Program-made: the position numbers and the translations under genes | Shown: in pieces, positions 51,861-59,674 of the stretch | Numbering within the stretch: the first letter of the stretch is position 1 | Layout: each line of letters opens with the position of its first letter | The notes under the pieces: generated by a model | Seen by the model: only the letters and a program-made list of their open reading frames with translations | Told to the model about the DNA's origin: nothing | Database searches by the model: none | Assembly: GCA_021738065.1 (NCBI GenBank) | Contig: JAIPCT010000012.1 | Location: 1-59,986, forward strand | From: Burkholderiaceae bacterium | Lineage (GTDB): Bacteria; Pseudomonadota; Gammaproteobacteria; Burkholderiales; Rhodocyclaceae | Direction: 5' to 3' | Length of the DNA: 59,986 nucleotides

Positions 51861-52589
51861 TTACTTCTTGCCTGCTTTGGGCTTGCACATCGAGCCAGGC
51901 ATCTTCAGGCTCGCCTGATAGGCGGAAATCGCCACCAGTTGCTTGTCGTCATATTTCTTGATGATCTTGACCATGTCCGGATTGGCGTTGCGGCGATGCC
52001 CGTCGCGGATTTCAGTCATCTGGCGCAGTAAATACTTGTAGTGCTGCCCGGCCAGCACGGGATAGAACTTGTCCTTGACGCCTTCGCCGTTGGCCTTGTG
52101 GCATTCGATGCATTCCTTCTCGTACATCACCTTGCCGTCAGCGACCTGCTTGGCCGCGTCAGGACCTTCGTACTTGCCGTGATCGACCGGGATGCACAAT
52201 TTCTCGATATAAGCTGCGACGTTTGCCAGTTCCTGCGCGTCGGTCAATTCCTTGGCGAAGGGATACATGGTCGGGTTGTCACGCAGGCCGGCGCGGATGT
52301 CGGCCATCTGCTTGAGCAGAACCGTAGTGTGCTGACCGGCGAGCTGCGGGAAAGTCCCGTCAGGACGTCCGGCACCCGAGGGAAGGTGACAGGCGCCACA
52401 AACCTCATAGCCATCCCGGCCTTCTTTAGGGTCACCCTTGAGTTTCAGGGCGGCGCTCTGCTCTCCTCCTTCAGCGTTCCACTTGTAGTCTTTCGACTCG
52501 ATGCCGGCCTTCTTTTCCGCTGGAGGAGCGGCCAGAGCATACGCAGGTATCAGCGCAATGGAGAGCGCCAGTGTCAGTGCCTTGTACAT
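51861..52589 (-). CDS. diheme cytochrome c of the nos operon
   Basis: 242 residues with a signal peptide. Two class I cytochrome c domains: CGACHLPSGAG (about residue 85) and CIECHKANGEG (about 160), each followed by a Met-containing loop. Cytochrome c4-like, likely one of the electron carriers (NosC type) between NosGH and NosZ. 86 bp before nosB. Confidence 0.9.
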   Translation of the reverse strand: MYKALTLALSIALIPAYALAAPPAEKKAGIESKDYKWNAEGGEQSAALKLKGDPKEGRDGYEVCGACHLPSGAGRPDGTFPQLAGQHTTVLLKQMADIRAGLRDNPTMYPFAKELTDAQELANVAAYIEKLCIPVDHGKYEGPDAAKQVADGKVMYEKECIECHKANGEGVKDKFYPVLAGQHYKYLLRQMTEIRDGHRRNANPDMVKIIKKYDDKQLVAISAYQASLKMPGSMCKPKAGKK

Positions 52590-52656
52590 AATTGTTTCCT
52601 CGTCATCTGGGTATAGGGGTTGGCCAATGATGCCACACCACTACATTAGCAATCAT

Positions 52657-52670
52657 TGATATACGTCAAC
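52657..52670. promoter_or_regulatory. FNR/NNR-type box before the diheme cytochrome gene
   Basis: TTGATATACGTCAA matches the TTGAT-N4-RTCAA pattern of FNR/DNR/NnrR proteins. It is 68-81 bp upstream of the cytochrome ATG at 52589, in a 125-bp gap. Suggests an internal anaerobic or NO-responsive promoter for the downstream nos genes. Confidence 0.6.
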
Positions 52671-52714
52671 CCGGAGGAAAGCCGGCTTGACTGCTATCTA
52701 AAGCGAACGCCTTG

Positions 52715-53023
52715 CTACTTTATCTCTGAAAGATACTTGGCCAGTTCCTTGATTTCGGCATCGGAAACCAGGTGCATGACCCCCTTCATCGCAGCCGCAT
52801 TACCGTTGGCGCGCGCACCGCTCTTGATATCCTGCATCTGCTTCTCGGCATACTTGGCATTCTGCCCAGCCAGTTTCGGATAGTCCGGTGTCAGCGGCTT
52901 CTTTGCATCCTTGCCGTGACAAGCGATGCAGGTCTTTTCCATATACAAGGCCTTGCCGTCGGCCAGGACGGGAGTAGCAAGGGTTGCTGCGACAGCCGCT
53001 GCAAGAATCAGTGTGAGTTTCAT
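52715..53023 (-). CDS. small monoheme cytochrome c of the nos operon
   Basis: 102 residues including a signal peptide (cleavage near VLA). Single CIACH motif about residue 35 and a Met ligand in the AAAMKGVMH region. Class I cytochrome c551/c5 type, corresponding to NosC in clade II clusters and a likely direct donor to NosZ. AGGGA precedes the ATG. Confidence 0.92.
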   Translation of the reverse strand: MKLTLILAAAVAATLATPVLADGKALYMEKTCIACHGKDAKKPLTPDYPKLAGQNAKYAEKQMQDIKSGARANGNAAAMKGVMHLVSDAEIKELAKYLSEIK

Positions 53024-53035
53024 GGGTATTCCCTC

Positions 53036-53073
53036 TTTAAAAGAAAATGGGGGGCAGAGTATATCTGCCCCCC
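53036..53073 (-). terminator. terminator after nosZ
   Basis: Perfect 10-bp stem GGGGGGCAGA (53049-53058) with TCTGCCCCCC (53064-53073), 5-nt loop, followed on the minus strand by TTTTCTTTT. It should limit read-through from nosZ into the accessory genes and so keep NosZ in excess. Confidence 0.82.
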
Positions 53074-53100
53074 GGGTCCTGCCTTGATCTAGTTCAAGTC

Positions 53101-55392
53101 TTACTTGACCTTCTTGGCACCATTCTGCTCAAGGTAGGTCTTGGCCCGCAAACCGAGGTCGGCAGTCTTGACCTGGTATTGCCAAATCTGCTCGGCCCAG
53201 AGGTTGGCATTTTCCCAATCCTTCTTGGCGGCAAAGCCCTCATGCTTCTCCTTCAGGCCCTTGGTCTTGCCAAGCTGGTCGAATGCATCCTCGACCATGG
53301 CGACCACATCCGGGAAGTCCTTGTAATTGACGCTGGTGATGTAGGCCACCACGGAGTCGATGATGACTTGAGTATCAACCACCTTCTTCACCGTCGCCTT
53401 GTAGTCGGCTTCCGTGTAATTGCCCTTGGCCAGCGTCATCTTGGTCGGCTTCCAGCCCTTCGGCTTGACCAGCAGATAACCCTGCATTTCCAGGTGCAAT
53501 GCGGAACAGAACTCGGTGCAGTAGTAAGGATAGACGCCTTCCTTGTCGGCCTTGAACTTTACCGAGACGGTCTTGCCTGGCTCGACAGACGCATGCACGT
53601 TGTAGGTCGACACGGTGAAGCCGTGGGTCTCGTCCTGCGCACGCTCGAGGTTGGTCAGGTTGATCGTCACGTCGTCGCCGACATCGACTTCGATGGTTTC
53701 CGGCGTGATATGCGAACGAATCAGCGTGGCGAACACTTCAACCTTGTTGCCCTTCTTGACGGTCCGCTCCTCACCAGCGCGGGTCACGCCCGGGTGCTGC
53801 TTGTCGGTGCGGCTGTCGGTGCCGACCTTGTAGCGCACGGCAGGCTTCAGCTTCTTGGCGTCAATGGCGACAACGTAGTGCGGCTCGCCCAGAGGCAGAG
53901 GCATGTCGTAGAGCAACTGCATCTTGTCGCCGCTGATGTCGATCAACTGGTGGTTCTGCGGATGCAACGGGCCGACGGGAACAAAACGGTCGATCGCCAA
54001 CTTGTTCAACGCGACCAGATACTTGCCCTTCGGCTTCATCGAGTCACCTTCCATCGTCATCAGGTGGCCGATGTTGTAATGCACGCTGAGCTTGTCGAGC
54101 ACCTTGCCGTCGCAGTAGTTCCACTTGGCAACCTGGGAGTCAACATACAGCGAGGTGTAGGCAACGCAGGCCTTGCTGTCATACTGGGTATGCAAAGGGC
54201 CGAGACCCAGCGATACCTGCGTGTGCAGCGCGTCCTTCATGGCGATCACCGGAATGCCGTACGGGTCTTTGGATTCGAACTTGCCCGCCTGAATGGCAGC
54301 CATGATCTTCTCGACGCTATAGACCGATACGTGGGTGTCAAGCTTGCCGGCAACGACGATGAACTTGCCGTCCGGTGACACATCGACGCCGTGCGGCGAC
54401 TTGGGTTCCGGAATCAGGAACAGGATGCCTTCCTTGACCGCGGTCTCCATCATGATGACGTCATGACCGTTGATCTTCTTGGCCTTGCCGGCGGCAACCA
54501 ACTCAGCCGCCTTCTTCCAGTTGATCACGTGCATGTAGTCGGTGTCCTTGGCGGAACATCCGGCTTCATACGGTGGGCGACCCTTCTCGATGCCACCAAC
54601 GTAACGCTCGGAGCAGAAGGAGTTGGTGAAGGACCAGCCTTCCGACGGCCCCTTGCCGGCATCAGAAAGATCCTGCGAATACGGCGGCAGTTCAAGCGAG
54701 AAGGACTTCTTGGGATCGATGCGACCTTCCTTGCGATCAAACTTCCAGTAGGTCACGCCGCCACGATACTTCTCGTTGAACTCTTCCAGCGGGTAGAACT
54801 TCTTGTTCTCCAGCGGAGACGCGTATTGGGCGGCCTCGATCACGTACTCGGTGTTGGTGGTGACGAAGGCACCGCCATGCTCGGACTTGAAAATCGGATT
54901 GACGACGATCTGCTTGGTCTCGAAGTCACGCAGGTCGATCACCGCCAGACGCGGATTAGCTTTGTCGTTGATGAAAAGAAACTGTCCGTCATACTCGCCG
55001 TTGGTCTCGGAGATGGCCGGATGGTGGGTATCGCCCCAGGTGATGTCCTTGCCGTCGATCCTGCCGCCGGCCAGCACTTTCTTCGAGCTTTCGTCGAAGC
55101 CATAGCCCTGCCAGGGTTCGGGAGTGAAAACGCCGATGTACTTGAGAATGCGCATCGAGGGGATGGCATAGACGATGACCTGGCCCGACTGGCCGCCCGA
55201 ACTGAAGGCGACGAACTCGTCGCGCTTGCCGGTAGGTACATAGGTCTTCGCGGCGGCCAGCAAATCCTGCTGGCTCAGGCCACGTTCCTTCAGCACGTCC
55301 TGCAGGGTATCTGCCGACCAGGCTGCACTGGCTGCGAGCCCGATGCCCGCTGCCATCAGCAACGAGGTGGCTTGCTTGTTAAACTGTTTCAT
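53101..55392 (-). CDS. nosZ: NosZ, clade II nitrous oxide reductase
   Basis: 763 residues. Reduces N2O to N2 in the periplasm. A Sec-type signal peptide (no twin-arginine) marks clade II. CuZ ligands are seen at DTHHPAISE (His123, His124) and in later SPHGVDVSPDG and NIGHLMTMEGD blocks. The CuA site is YYCTEFCSALHLEMQ near residue 620. A C-terminal helical tail of about 110 residues follows CuA but no heme c motif, unlike Wolinella NosZ. Start has GGGAG upstream. Head of a minus-strand operon that runs to 40987. Confidence 0.97.
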   Translation of the reverse strand: MKQFNKQATSLLMAAGIGLAASAAWSADTLQDVLKERGLSQQDLLAAAKTYVPTGKRDEFVAFSSGGQSGQVIVYAIPSMRILKYIGVFTPEPWQGYGFDESSKKVLAGGRIDGKDITWGDTHHPAISETNGEYDGQFLFINDKANPRLAVIDLRDFETKQIVVNPIFKSEHGGAFVTTNTEYVIEAAQYASPLENKKFYPLEEFNEKYRGGVTYWKFDRKEGRIDPKKSFSLELPPYSQDLSDAGKGPSEGWSFTNSFCSERYVGGIEKGRPPYEAGCSAKDTDYMHVINWKKAAELVAAGKAKKINGHDVIMMETAVKEGILFLIPEPKSPHGVDVSPDGKFIVVAGKLDTHVSVYSVEKIMAAIQAGKFESKDPYGIPVIAMKDALHTQVSLGLGPLHTQYDSKACVAYTSLYVDSQVAKWNYCDGKVLDKLSVHYNIGHLMTMEGDSMKPKGKYLVALNKLAIDRFVPVGPLHPQNHQLIDISGDKMQLLYDMPLPLGEPHYVVAIDAKKLKPAVRYKVGTDSRTDKQHPGVTRAGEERTVKKGNKVEVFATLIRSHITPETIEVDVGDDVTINLTNLERAQDETHGFTVSTYNVHASVEPGKTVSVKFKADKEGVYPYYCTEFCSALHLEMQGYLLVKPKGWKPTKMTLAKGNYTEADYKATVKKVVDTQVIIDSVVAYITSVNYKDFPDVVAMVEDAFDQLGKTKGLKEKHEGFAAKKDWENANLWAEQIWQYQVKTADLGLRAKTYLEQNGAKKVK

Positions 55393-55464
55393 GTTGTCGC
55401 TCCCATTCCGGTTGATGCTTCCTTATCGATGCTTCCGATTCCAGCCTACTTCCTGCTTGCCACT

Positions 55465-55495
55465 GCGACAAATCGCCCCTGCGGCAATATGTCGC
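55465..55495. promoter_or_regulatory. tandem RegA/PrrA-type sites at the nosZ promoter
   Basis: A perfect GCGGCAATATGTCGC (55481-55495) and a degraded partner GCGACAAATCGCC (from 55465). 73-103 bp before the nosZ ATG. Same spacing rule as the pairs at 27444 and 33739 but with 1 bp between the sites. Confidence 0.68.
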
Positions 55496-55527
55496 AGATT
55501 ATAACGTCGACAGCCCTGGCCAAGACG

Positions 55528-55541
55528 TTGACATGGATCAA
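55528..55541. promoter_or_regulatory. FNR/NNR-type box upstream of nosZ
   Basis: TTGACATGGATCAA, one mismatch from the TTGAT-N4-ATCAA palindrome. Lies 136-149 bp before nosZ and 49-62 bp before the divergent gene at 55590, so it may serve either or both. Confidence 0.6.
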
Positions 55542-55589
55542 GTGTGATGGACTGGATGGATCAAACTGTCGTATGACGACATAAACCCA

Positions 55590-56084
55590 ATGGGGGTATC
55601 CGTAGTGAATTTTGGTAGAAGCTGGCTGCTCAATCTGGCGATGATCATCGCCCTGGTGACAATCGCCTATGTCGGTCACCGGTACTCCCCGCTGCTGCTG
55701 CCCAAGGCGGACCTGCAGGGCAAGGCCGAAGCGGGCTGCGACCTGCAGCAACGCGCCTGCCCCGCGAGCCTGCCGCAAGGCGGACGCATCGAGCTTGCCA
55801 TTACACCGCGACCGATCCCCTCGCTACAGACCCTGCGGGTTGAAGTCACAGCCAGCGGAATCAACGCGCGCAAGATCGAGGTCGATTTTGCCGGCGAAAC
55901 CATGAACATGGGATACAACCGGACCGAGCTCACGGCAGACAGCGGCGGCCGCAATGACCTGTATGCCGCTCAATTCGCGCTGCCGGTCTGCGTTGCCGGC
56001 GGCATGGCCTGGGTGGCAACGGTGATTGTCGAAACCGATCGGCAACGCATCACGATTCCCTATCGCTTCGACACCCGGCACTGA
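55590..56084 (+). CDS. FixH/YtkA-like membrane-anchored protein
   Basis: 164 residues. One membrane helix about 11-30, then a periplasmic domain. MNMGYNR and PVCVAGGMAWVATVIVE at the end resemble the FixH/YtkA immunoglobulin-like fold that helps copper insertion into oxidases. Two additional cysteines (AGCDLQQRACPA) form a CX6C pair. ATG at 55590 has no good ribosome-binding site; GTG at 55605 is an alternative. Divergent from nosZ. Confidence 0.75.
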   Translation: MGVSVVNFGRSWLLNLAMIIALVTIAYVGHRYSPLLLPKADLQGKAEAGCDLQQRACPASLPQGGRIELAITPRPIPSLQTLRVEVTASGINARKIEVDFAGETMNMGYNRTELTADSGGRNDLYAAQFALPVCVAGGMAWVATVIVETDRQRITIPYRFDTRH

Positions 56085-56122
56085 TTCGCTGATTCGCGGT
56101 CCCTGTGGCAAGGGCCGCGACG

Positions 56123-56698
56123 CTATTGCTTGGCTGGCCGTTTCAACAGCTTGCGCTGCAAGGTGCGGCGGTGCATGTTGAGCGCGCGCGCGGTCGAGGA
56201 TATGTTGCCCTTGTGTTCCCGCAGCACGCGCTGGATGTGTTCCCATTCCATTCGATCGACCGACATCGGTAGCGGCGAAACTGCGGCCGCCGTGCTGGTT
56301 GCGGCAGTGTTTTCGTCCGCCTGGAGGGTATGACCAAAAGCCCTGAGCAGGGTATCAATATCCACCGGCTTGGCCAGATACTGCACGGCGCCCAGCTTGA
56401 TCGCGTCGACCGCTGTGCTGATGCTGGCATAGCCGGTCAGCACCACGATCCGGCAGGCAGGATTGATTTCCAGCAGGCGAGGAATCAATCCGAGGCCCGA
56501 TTCGCCGACAAGATTCAGATCGAGCACCACCCGCGACGGCACAGCCGATTGCGCCAGCTCAATTGCCTCTGCCACGGTCTTTGCCGCTTCCGCGACGTGG
56601 CCTCGCCGCTTCAAGGCACGCAGCAGGGTCGCGCTGAATGTGTCGTCGTCCTCAATGATCAGTATGCTTTGGTTCATGGCAGTTCCGCTGTTTGTCAT
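56123..56698 (-). CDS. regA: RegA/PrrA-family redox response regulator
   Basis: 191 residues. Receiver domain about 10-125 with phosphoacceptor Asp60 (VVLDLNL) and Lys in KPVD. The C-terminal Fis-type helix-turn-helix about 150-188 has NISSTARALNMHRRTLQRKL, nearly invariant in RegA/PrrA/ActR/RoxR. These regulators bind GCGNC-N-GNCGC sites and control anaerobic and denitrification genes. Start overlaps the regB stop by ATGA. Candidate binder of the palindromes listed at 27444, 33739, 39710, 55465 and 58007. Confidence 0.94.
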   Translation of the reverse strand: MTNSGTAMNQSILIIEDDDTFSATLLRALKRRGHVAEAAKTVAEAIELAQSAVPSRVVLDLNLVGESGLGLIPRLLEINPACRIVVLTGYASISTAVDAIKLGAVQYLAKPVDIDTLLRAFGHTLQADENTAATSTAAAVSPLPMSVDRMEWEHIQRVLREHKGNISSTARALNMHRRTLQRKLLKRPAKQ

Positions 56699-57960
56699 GT
56701 TCCGATCCTGGGCAGGAGCGGAAGTTCAATGGTGGCCCGGCCGCCGCCTGCGGCCGGATTATCGAGCACGATTCGGCCGCCCAGGCGCTCGACAGCCGAG
56801 AATGCCAGAAGCAAGCCGATGCCTGCACCGCGTTTCGCCGGCAGCGGAGCGCGACCAGCCTGACGCAGCACCTCGGCGGGAAACCCACTGCCGCGATCCT
56901 CGATGACGATCCGCAGTTTTCCCGCTTCCGCCTGCAGCTTTATGTTGATTTCGGTCTCGGCCGCATCGGCGGCGTTGTTGAGCAGGTTGACCACGGCCTG
57001 CTCCAGCGTCGCCTCGGTCGCGATCGACGACGCTACGGCTCCGTCTTCTATGTTTAAACGACTGGTCGCACGCGGGCGCATGGTGTGCCAGCGTGCCCGA
57101 ACGCCCTGCAGCCAGGCTGCGGCATCCTGCGCCTGAAGCTGTTCGGGACGCAGCGAACCGGCGCGCGCGGCGAGGCTGCTGATGATCTCCTTGCAGACGG
57201 CGATCTGCCTTTGCACCAAGGCGAGATCCTCGCGTGCCGCCGGGTCGAGCCCGGGCTCCCTTTCCAGTTCGCCAACCACCACGGCCATCGTCGCCAGCGG
57301 TGTGCCCAGCTCGTGTGCGGCACCGGCAGCCATCGCGCCGAGCGCGCCCACCCGCTGGGCGCGCAGCGCCTGTTCGCGCGCGGCCGCGAGCCGGCTGTCG
57401 CGCTCACGGATCGATGCCGTCATGCGCGCCACAAACCAAGCGATCATGGCCGCTGAAACCACGAAGGTCAGCCACATCCCGGCCAGATGCAGGCGCGCCG
57501 CGCGCCCGGCATCGGCGATCGGCAGGGGCAGGAACTGCCACATCAACAGCGAGTAAAGCGCCACCGCCAGGAAGGCAATGATGGCGGTCTGGGCACCGGG
57601 CAAGGACAGGGCGGCGACGGCCACCGGCACCAGCAGGAAGGAAATCAGCGGATTGGCGGCGCCGCCCGATAGGTACAGGAGTATCGCCATGGCCACCAGA
57701 TCGACGCAGAGCTGGCCGAACAGTTCGCCGGCGCCGACCGGCTCCTCGCTTCGCGCTCGCCATTGCACCAGGGCATTGAAACCCGCCATCAGCGCAACGA
57801 CGCCGAACATCGGCAATTGCGGCAAGGCGACGTCGAGAAAACTCGGCGCTGACGACACGGCGACGGCAACCGCCGCCAGCAGCCACCAGCGCAGGATCAC
57901 GGCGCGACGCTGATTGAGTCGCAGGTTGGCGCCGTCGTCAGCCGGAGTAAAATGTTCCAC
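56695..57960 (-). CDS. regB: RegB/PrrB-family redox sensor histidine kinase
   Basis: 421 residues. About six membrane helices in residues 20-180, with SGGAANPLISF at 98-108, the quinone-sensing GGxxNP box. The H-box is AAHELGTPLATMA with His216, and Cys256 in AVCKEIIS corresponds to the redox-active Cys265 of Rhodobacter RegB. The HATPase domain has VNLLNNAADA and GSGFPAEVL. Copy 8 of the 23-bp motif encodes SSAPSF in the first helix. Confidence 0.94.
   Translation of the reverse strand: MEHFTPADDGANLRLNQRRAVILRWWLLAAVAVAVSSAPSFLDVALPQLPMFGVVALMAGFNALVQWRARSEEPVGAGELFGQLCVDLVAMAILLYLSGGAANPLISFLLVPVAVAALSLPGAQTAIIAFLAVALYSLLMWQFLPLPIADAGRAARLHLAGMWLTFVVSAAMIAWFVARMTASIRERDSRLAAAREQALRAQRVGALGAMAAGAAHELGTPLATMAVVVGELEREPGLDPAAREDLALVQRQIAVCKEIISSLAARAGSLRPEQLQAQDAAAWLQGVRARWHTMRPRATSRLNIEDGAVASSIATEATLEQAVVNLLNNAADAAETEINIKLQAEAGKLRIVIEDRGSGFPAEVLRQAGRAPLPAKRGAGIGLLLAFSAVERLGGRIVLDNPAAGGGRATIELPLLPRIGT
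57839..57861 (-). repeat. 23-bp dispersed motif, copy 8
   Basis: Minus-strand copy inside regB, read as AVSSAPSF in the first membrane helix. One position (GTCAG for CCAG) differs. Confidence 0.7.
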
Positions 57961-58006
57961 CCGTCGATTATCCGATACAGATCAAGGAAAAGTGTGCCCC
58001 AGGACT

Positions 58007-58021
58007 GCGACAATGCGTCGC
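58007..58021. promoter_or_regulatory. RegA/PrrA-type palindrome between regB and cytochrome c4
   Basis: GCGACAATGCGTCGC, extended by T and A to 17 bp of symmetry. 47-61 bp before regB and 26-40 bp before the divergent cytochrome ATG. Suggests autoregulation. Confidence 0.7.
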
Positions 58022-58046
58022 ACCCTTTTGCCGCCAATCAATTGCA

Positions 58047-58700
58047 ATGAAACTTCGCTTTCTGACCCTGCTGCTGGCGCTGACCTTCGCCAGCCCCGGA
58101 TATGCCCGTGACCTGGAAAAGGGCAAGGAGATCAACGCCACCTGTGCCGGCTGCCACGGCGAGCTCGGCCAAGGCGGTTCGCGCGGCGAGTACCCGCGTC
58201 TCGCCGGCCAGCGCGAATCCTACCTCGTCAACCAGCTCAAGGCGTTTCGTGCGCGTACCCGGGTGAATATTCCGATGTATCCCTATACCCAGGAGCGCGA
58301 ACTCCCCGATGAAGACATCAAGGATATCGCCGCCTATCTCGCATCTATCGAGCTACCCACCAAGTGGCCGGTATTCAAGGAAAGCGACGACGCCCTGACC
58401 CGCCTCACCCTGACCGAGCGCGTCATGATCATTCCGCGCGTGACAGGGGACCTGGCCAATGGCGAAGCGATTTATCAAAAGAAATGCGTCACCTGCCATG
58501 CCAAGAACGGCATGGGACGCGGCATGTTTCCAATGCTGGTCGGGCAGTACACCAATTACCTGAAGCGGCAGATGGACCTCTACGTAAAGGGCGAACGCCC
58601 GCACGATGAGGAAGCTGTCGGCGGCGTGCTCAATAGCTTCAAGGAAGCCGACCTGCAGGACATCCTCGCCTACATCACCACCTTGCAGGACCAGCAGTAA
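58047..58700 (+). CDS. diheme cytochrome c4-like protein
   Basis: 217 residues with a signal peptide (cleavage near GYA). Two heme sites, CAGCHGELGQGGS (about 33) and CVTCHAKNGMGRG (about 150), with PMYPYT and PMLVGQY Met/Pro ligand loops. A soluble or membrane-attached electron carrier, likely to nitrite reductase or NosZ. Divergent from regBA and followed at 7 bp by the convergent nirH stop. Confidence 0.92.
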   Translation: MKLRFLTLLLALTFASPGYARDLEKGKEINATCAGCHGELGQGGSRGEYPRLAGQRESYLVNQLKAFRARTRVNIPMYPYTQERELPDEDIKDIAAYLASIELPTKWPVFKESDDALTRLTLTERVMIIPRVTGDLANGEAIYQKKCVTCHAKNGMGRGMFPMLVGQYTNYLKRQMDLYVKGERPHDEEAVGGVLNSFKEADLQDILAYITTLQDQQ

Positions 58701-58707
58701 CGATTGC

Positions 58708-59208
58708 TCAGGCGGTGATGCGCAAGCCGGTCTTCTTAAGGATCGCCGTGCTGTAGAGGATGTCATGCGCCAGGCAGGCTTTGCCCAGCAGAACCTCGAT
58801 CTCGGCAACGCGAGCCGCCACCTCTGCGCGATTCTGGCTATGCACCATGGCAAACAGGTTGTACGGCCATTCCGGCAGACGGCGCGGACGGCGATAGCAG
58901 TGGGTGACGAATTCCAGGGCGCCGACTTTTTCGCCGAGTTCGTCAATGCGCGAATCATCGACATTCCACACCGACATGCCGTTCGCCGTATAGCCGATGG
59001 CGTAGTGGTTGGGTACCGCGCCGATACGTCGTATCACGCCGCAATCCAGCATGCGCTGTAGGCGCCGCAAAACATCATCGGCGCCCAGGCCGAGTTGTTC
59101 GCCCAGCGCCGCATAGGGACGGGAAACGCGCGGCAGGCCGGACTGGGTGGCAACGATCAGGCGCCGATCGGTGGCGTCGAGTTCGGCCGGAATTTTTGGT
59201 TCAGGCAT
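58708..59208 (-). CDS. nirH: NirH-like siroheme decarboxylase subunit
   Basis: 166 residues of the Lrp/AsnC-like NirDLGH family, which decarboxylates siroheme to didecarboxysiroheme for heme d1. Features: winged-helix N-terminus, CYRRPRRLPEWPYNLFAMVH core with the conserved His, and a C-terminal ILYSTAILKKTGLRI that is NirH-like. Start overlaps the nirG stop by 8 bp. Confidence 0.9.
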   Translation of the reverse strand: MPEPKIPAELDATDRRLIVATQSGLPRVSRPYAALGEQLGLGADDVLRRLQRMLDCGVIRRIGAVPNHYAIGYTANGMSVWNVDDSRIDELGEKVGALEFVTHCYRRPRRLPEWPYNLFAMVHSQNRAEVAARVAEIEVLLGKACLAHDILYSTAILKKTGLRITA

Positions 59209-59674
59209 GCAGCTTCATTTCCACAAAGTATTCACGTTCCTTGGGGAAGGCGAACACCGGCAACCCGGTAGCGGCTTCGATCGCCGCGATGGTTTCGGCT
59301 ATGCCTTCTGGCGTGGCCGTGGCGAGCACGAACCACATGTTGAGCGCGTGTTCGCGGCGATAGTTGTGCGCCACTTCGGGAAAGGCATTGACCTGCGCCA
59401 CGACTCGCTCGAAATCGTCCTCCGGCACGCGCATCGCCGCCAGGACGAAGGCGCCGCCGGCCCGCTCGATCTGGAACATGGGGCCGAAGCGCGTCAGCAC
59501 GCGGCGCTCGAGCAGTGAATCCAAACGCTGTAGCAGCTCGACCTCGCTCAAGCCAAGCGTCTGCGCCACCTGTCTGTAGGGTTCATCGACCAGCGGAAAG
59601 TCGCCTTGCAACGCGTTGATCAGGTTTCGGTCGATCTCGTCCAGCGCGGCGCCGGATGTCGCCGGTTCAGGCAT
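59201..59674 (-). CDS. nirG: NirG-like siroheme decarboxylase subunit
   Basis: 157 residues from the MPEPATS start; the longer frame is nirL out of frame. NirDLGH family with PYRQVAQTLGLSE helix-turn-helix, HNYRREHALNMWFVLA core and the VFAFPKEREYFVEMKL end typical of NirG or NirD. Overlaps nirL by 8 bp. Confidence 0.9.
   Translation of the reverse strand: MPEPATSGAALDEIDRNLINALQGDFPLVDEPYRQVAQTLGLSEVELLQRLDSLLERRVLTRFGPMFQIERAGGAFVLAAMRVPEDDFERVVAQVNAFPEVAHNYRREHALNMWFVLATATPEGIAETIAAIEAATGLPVFAFPKEREYFVEMKLHA

Noticed and set aside
53084..53097. FNR-like TTGATCTAGTTCAA between nosZ and the small cytochrome gene
   Set aside because: It lies ahead of the nosZ terminator hairpin, so a promoter placed at the usual distance would overlap the terminator; one half-site is also imperfect.
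53047..54378. 443-codon plus-strand frame over nosZ
   Set aside because: Antisense shadow of nosZ; no start signal or family features.
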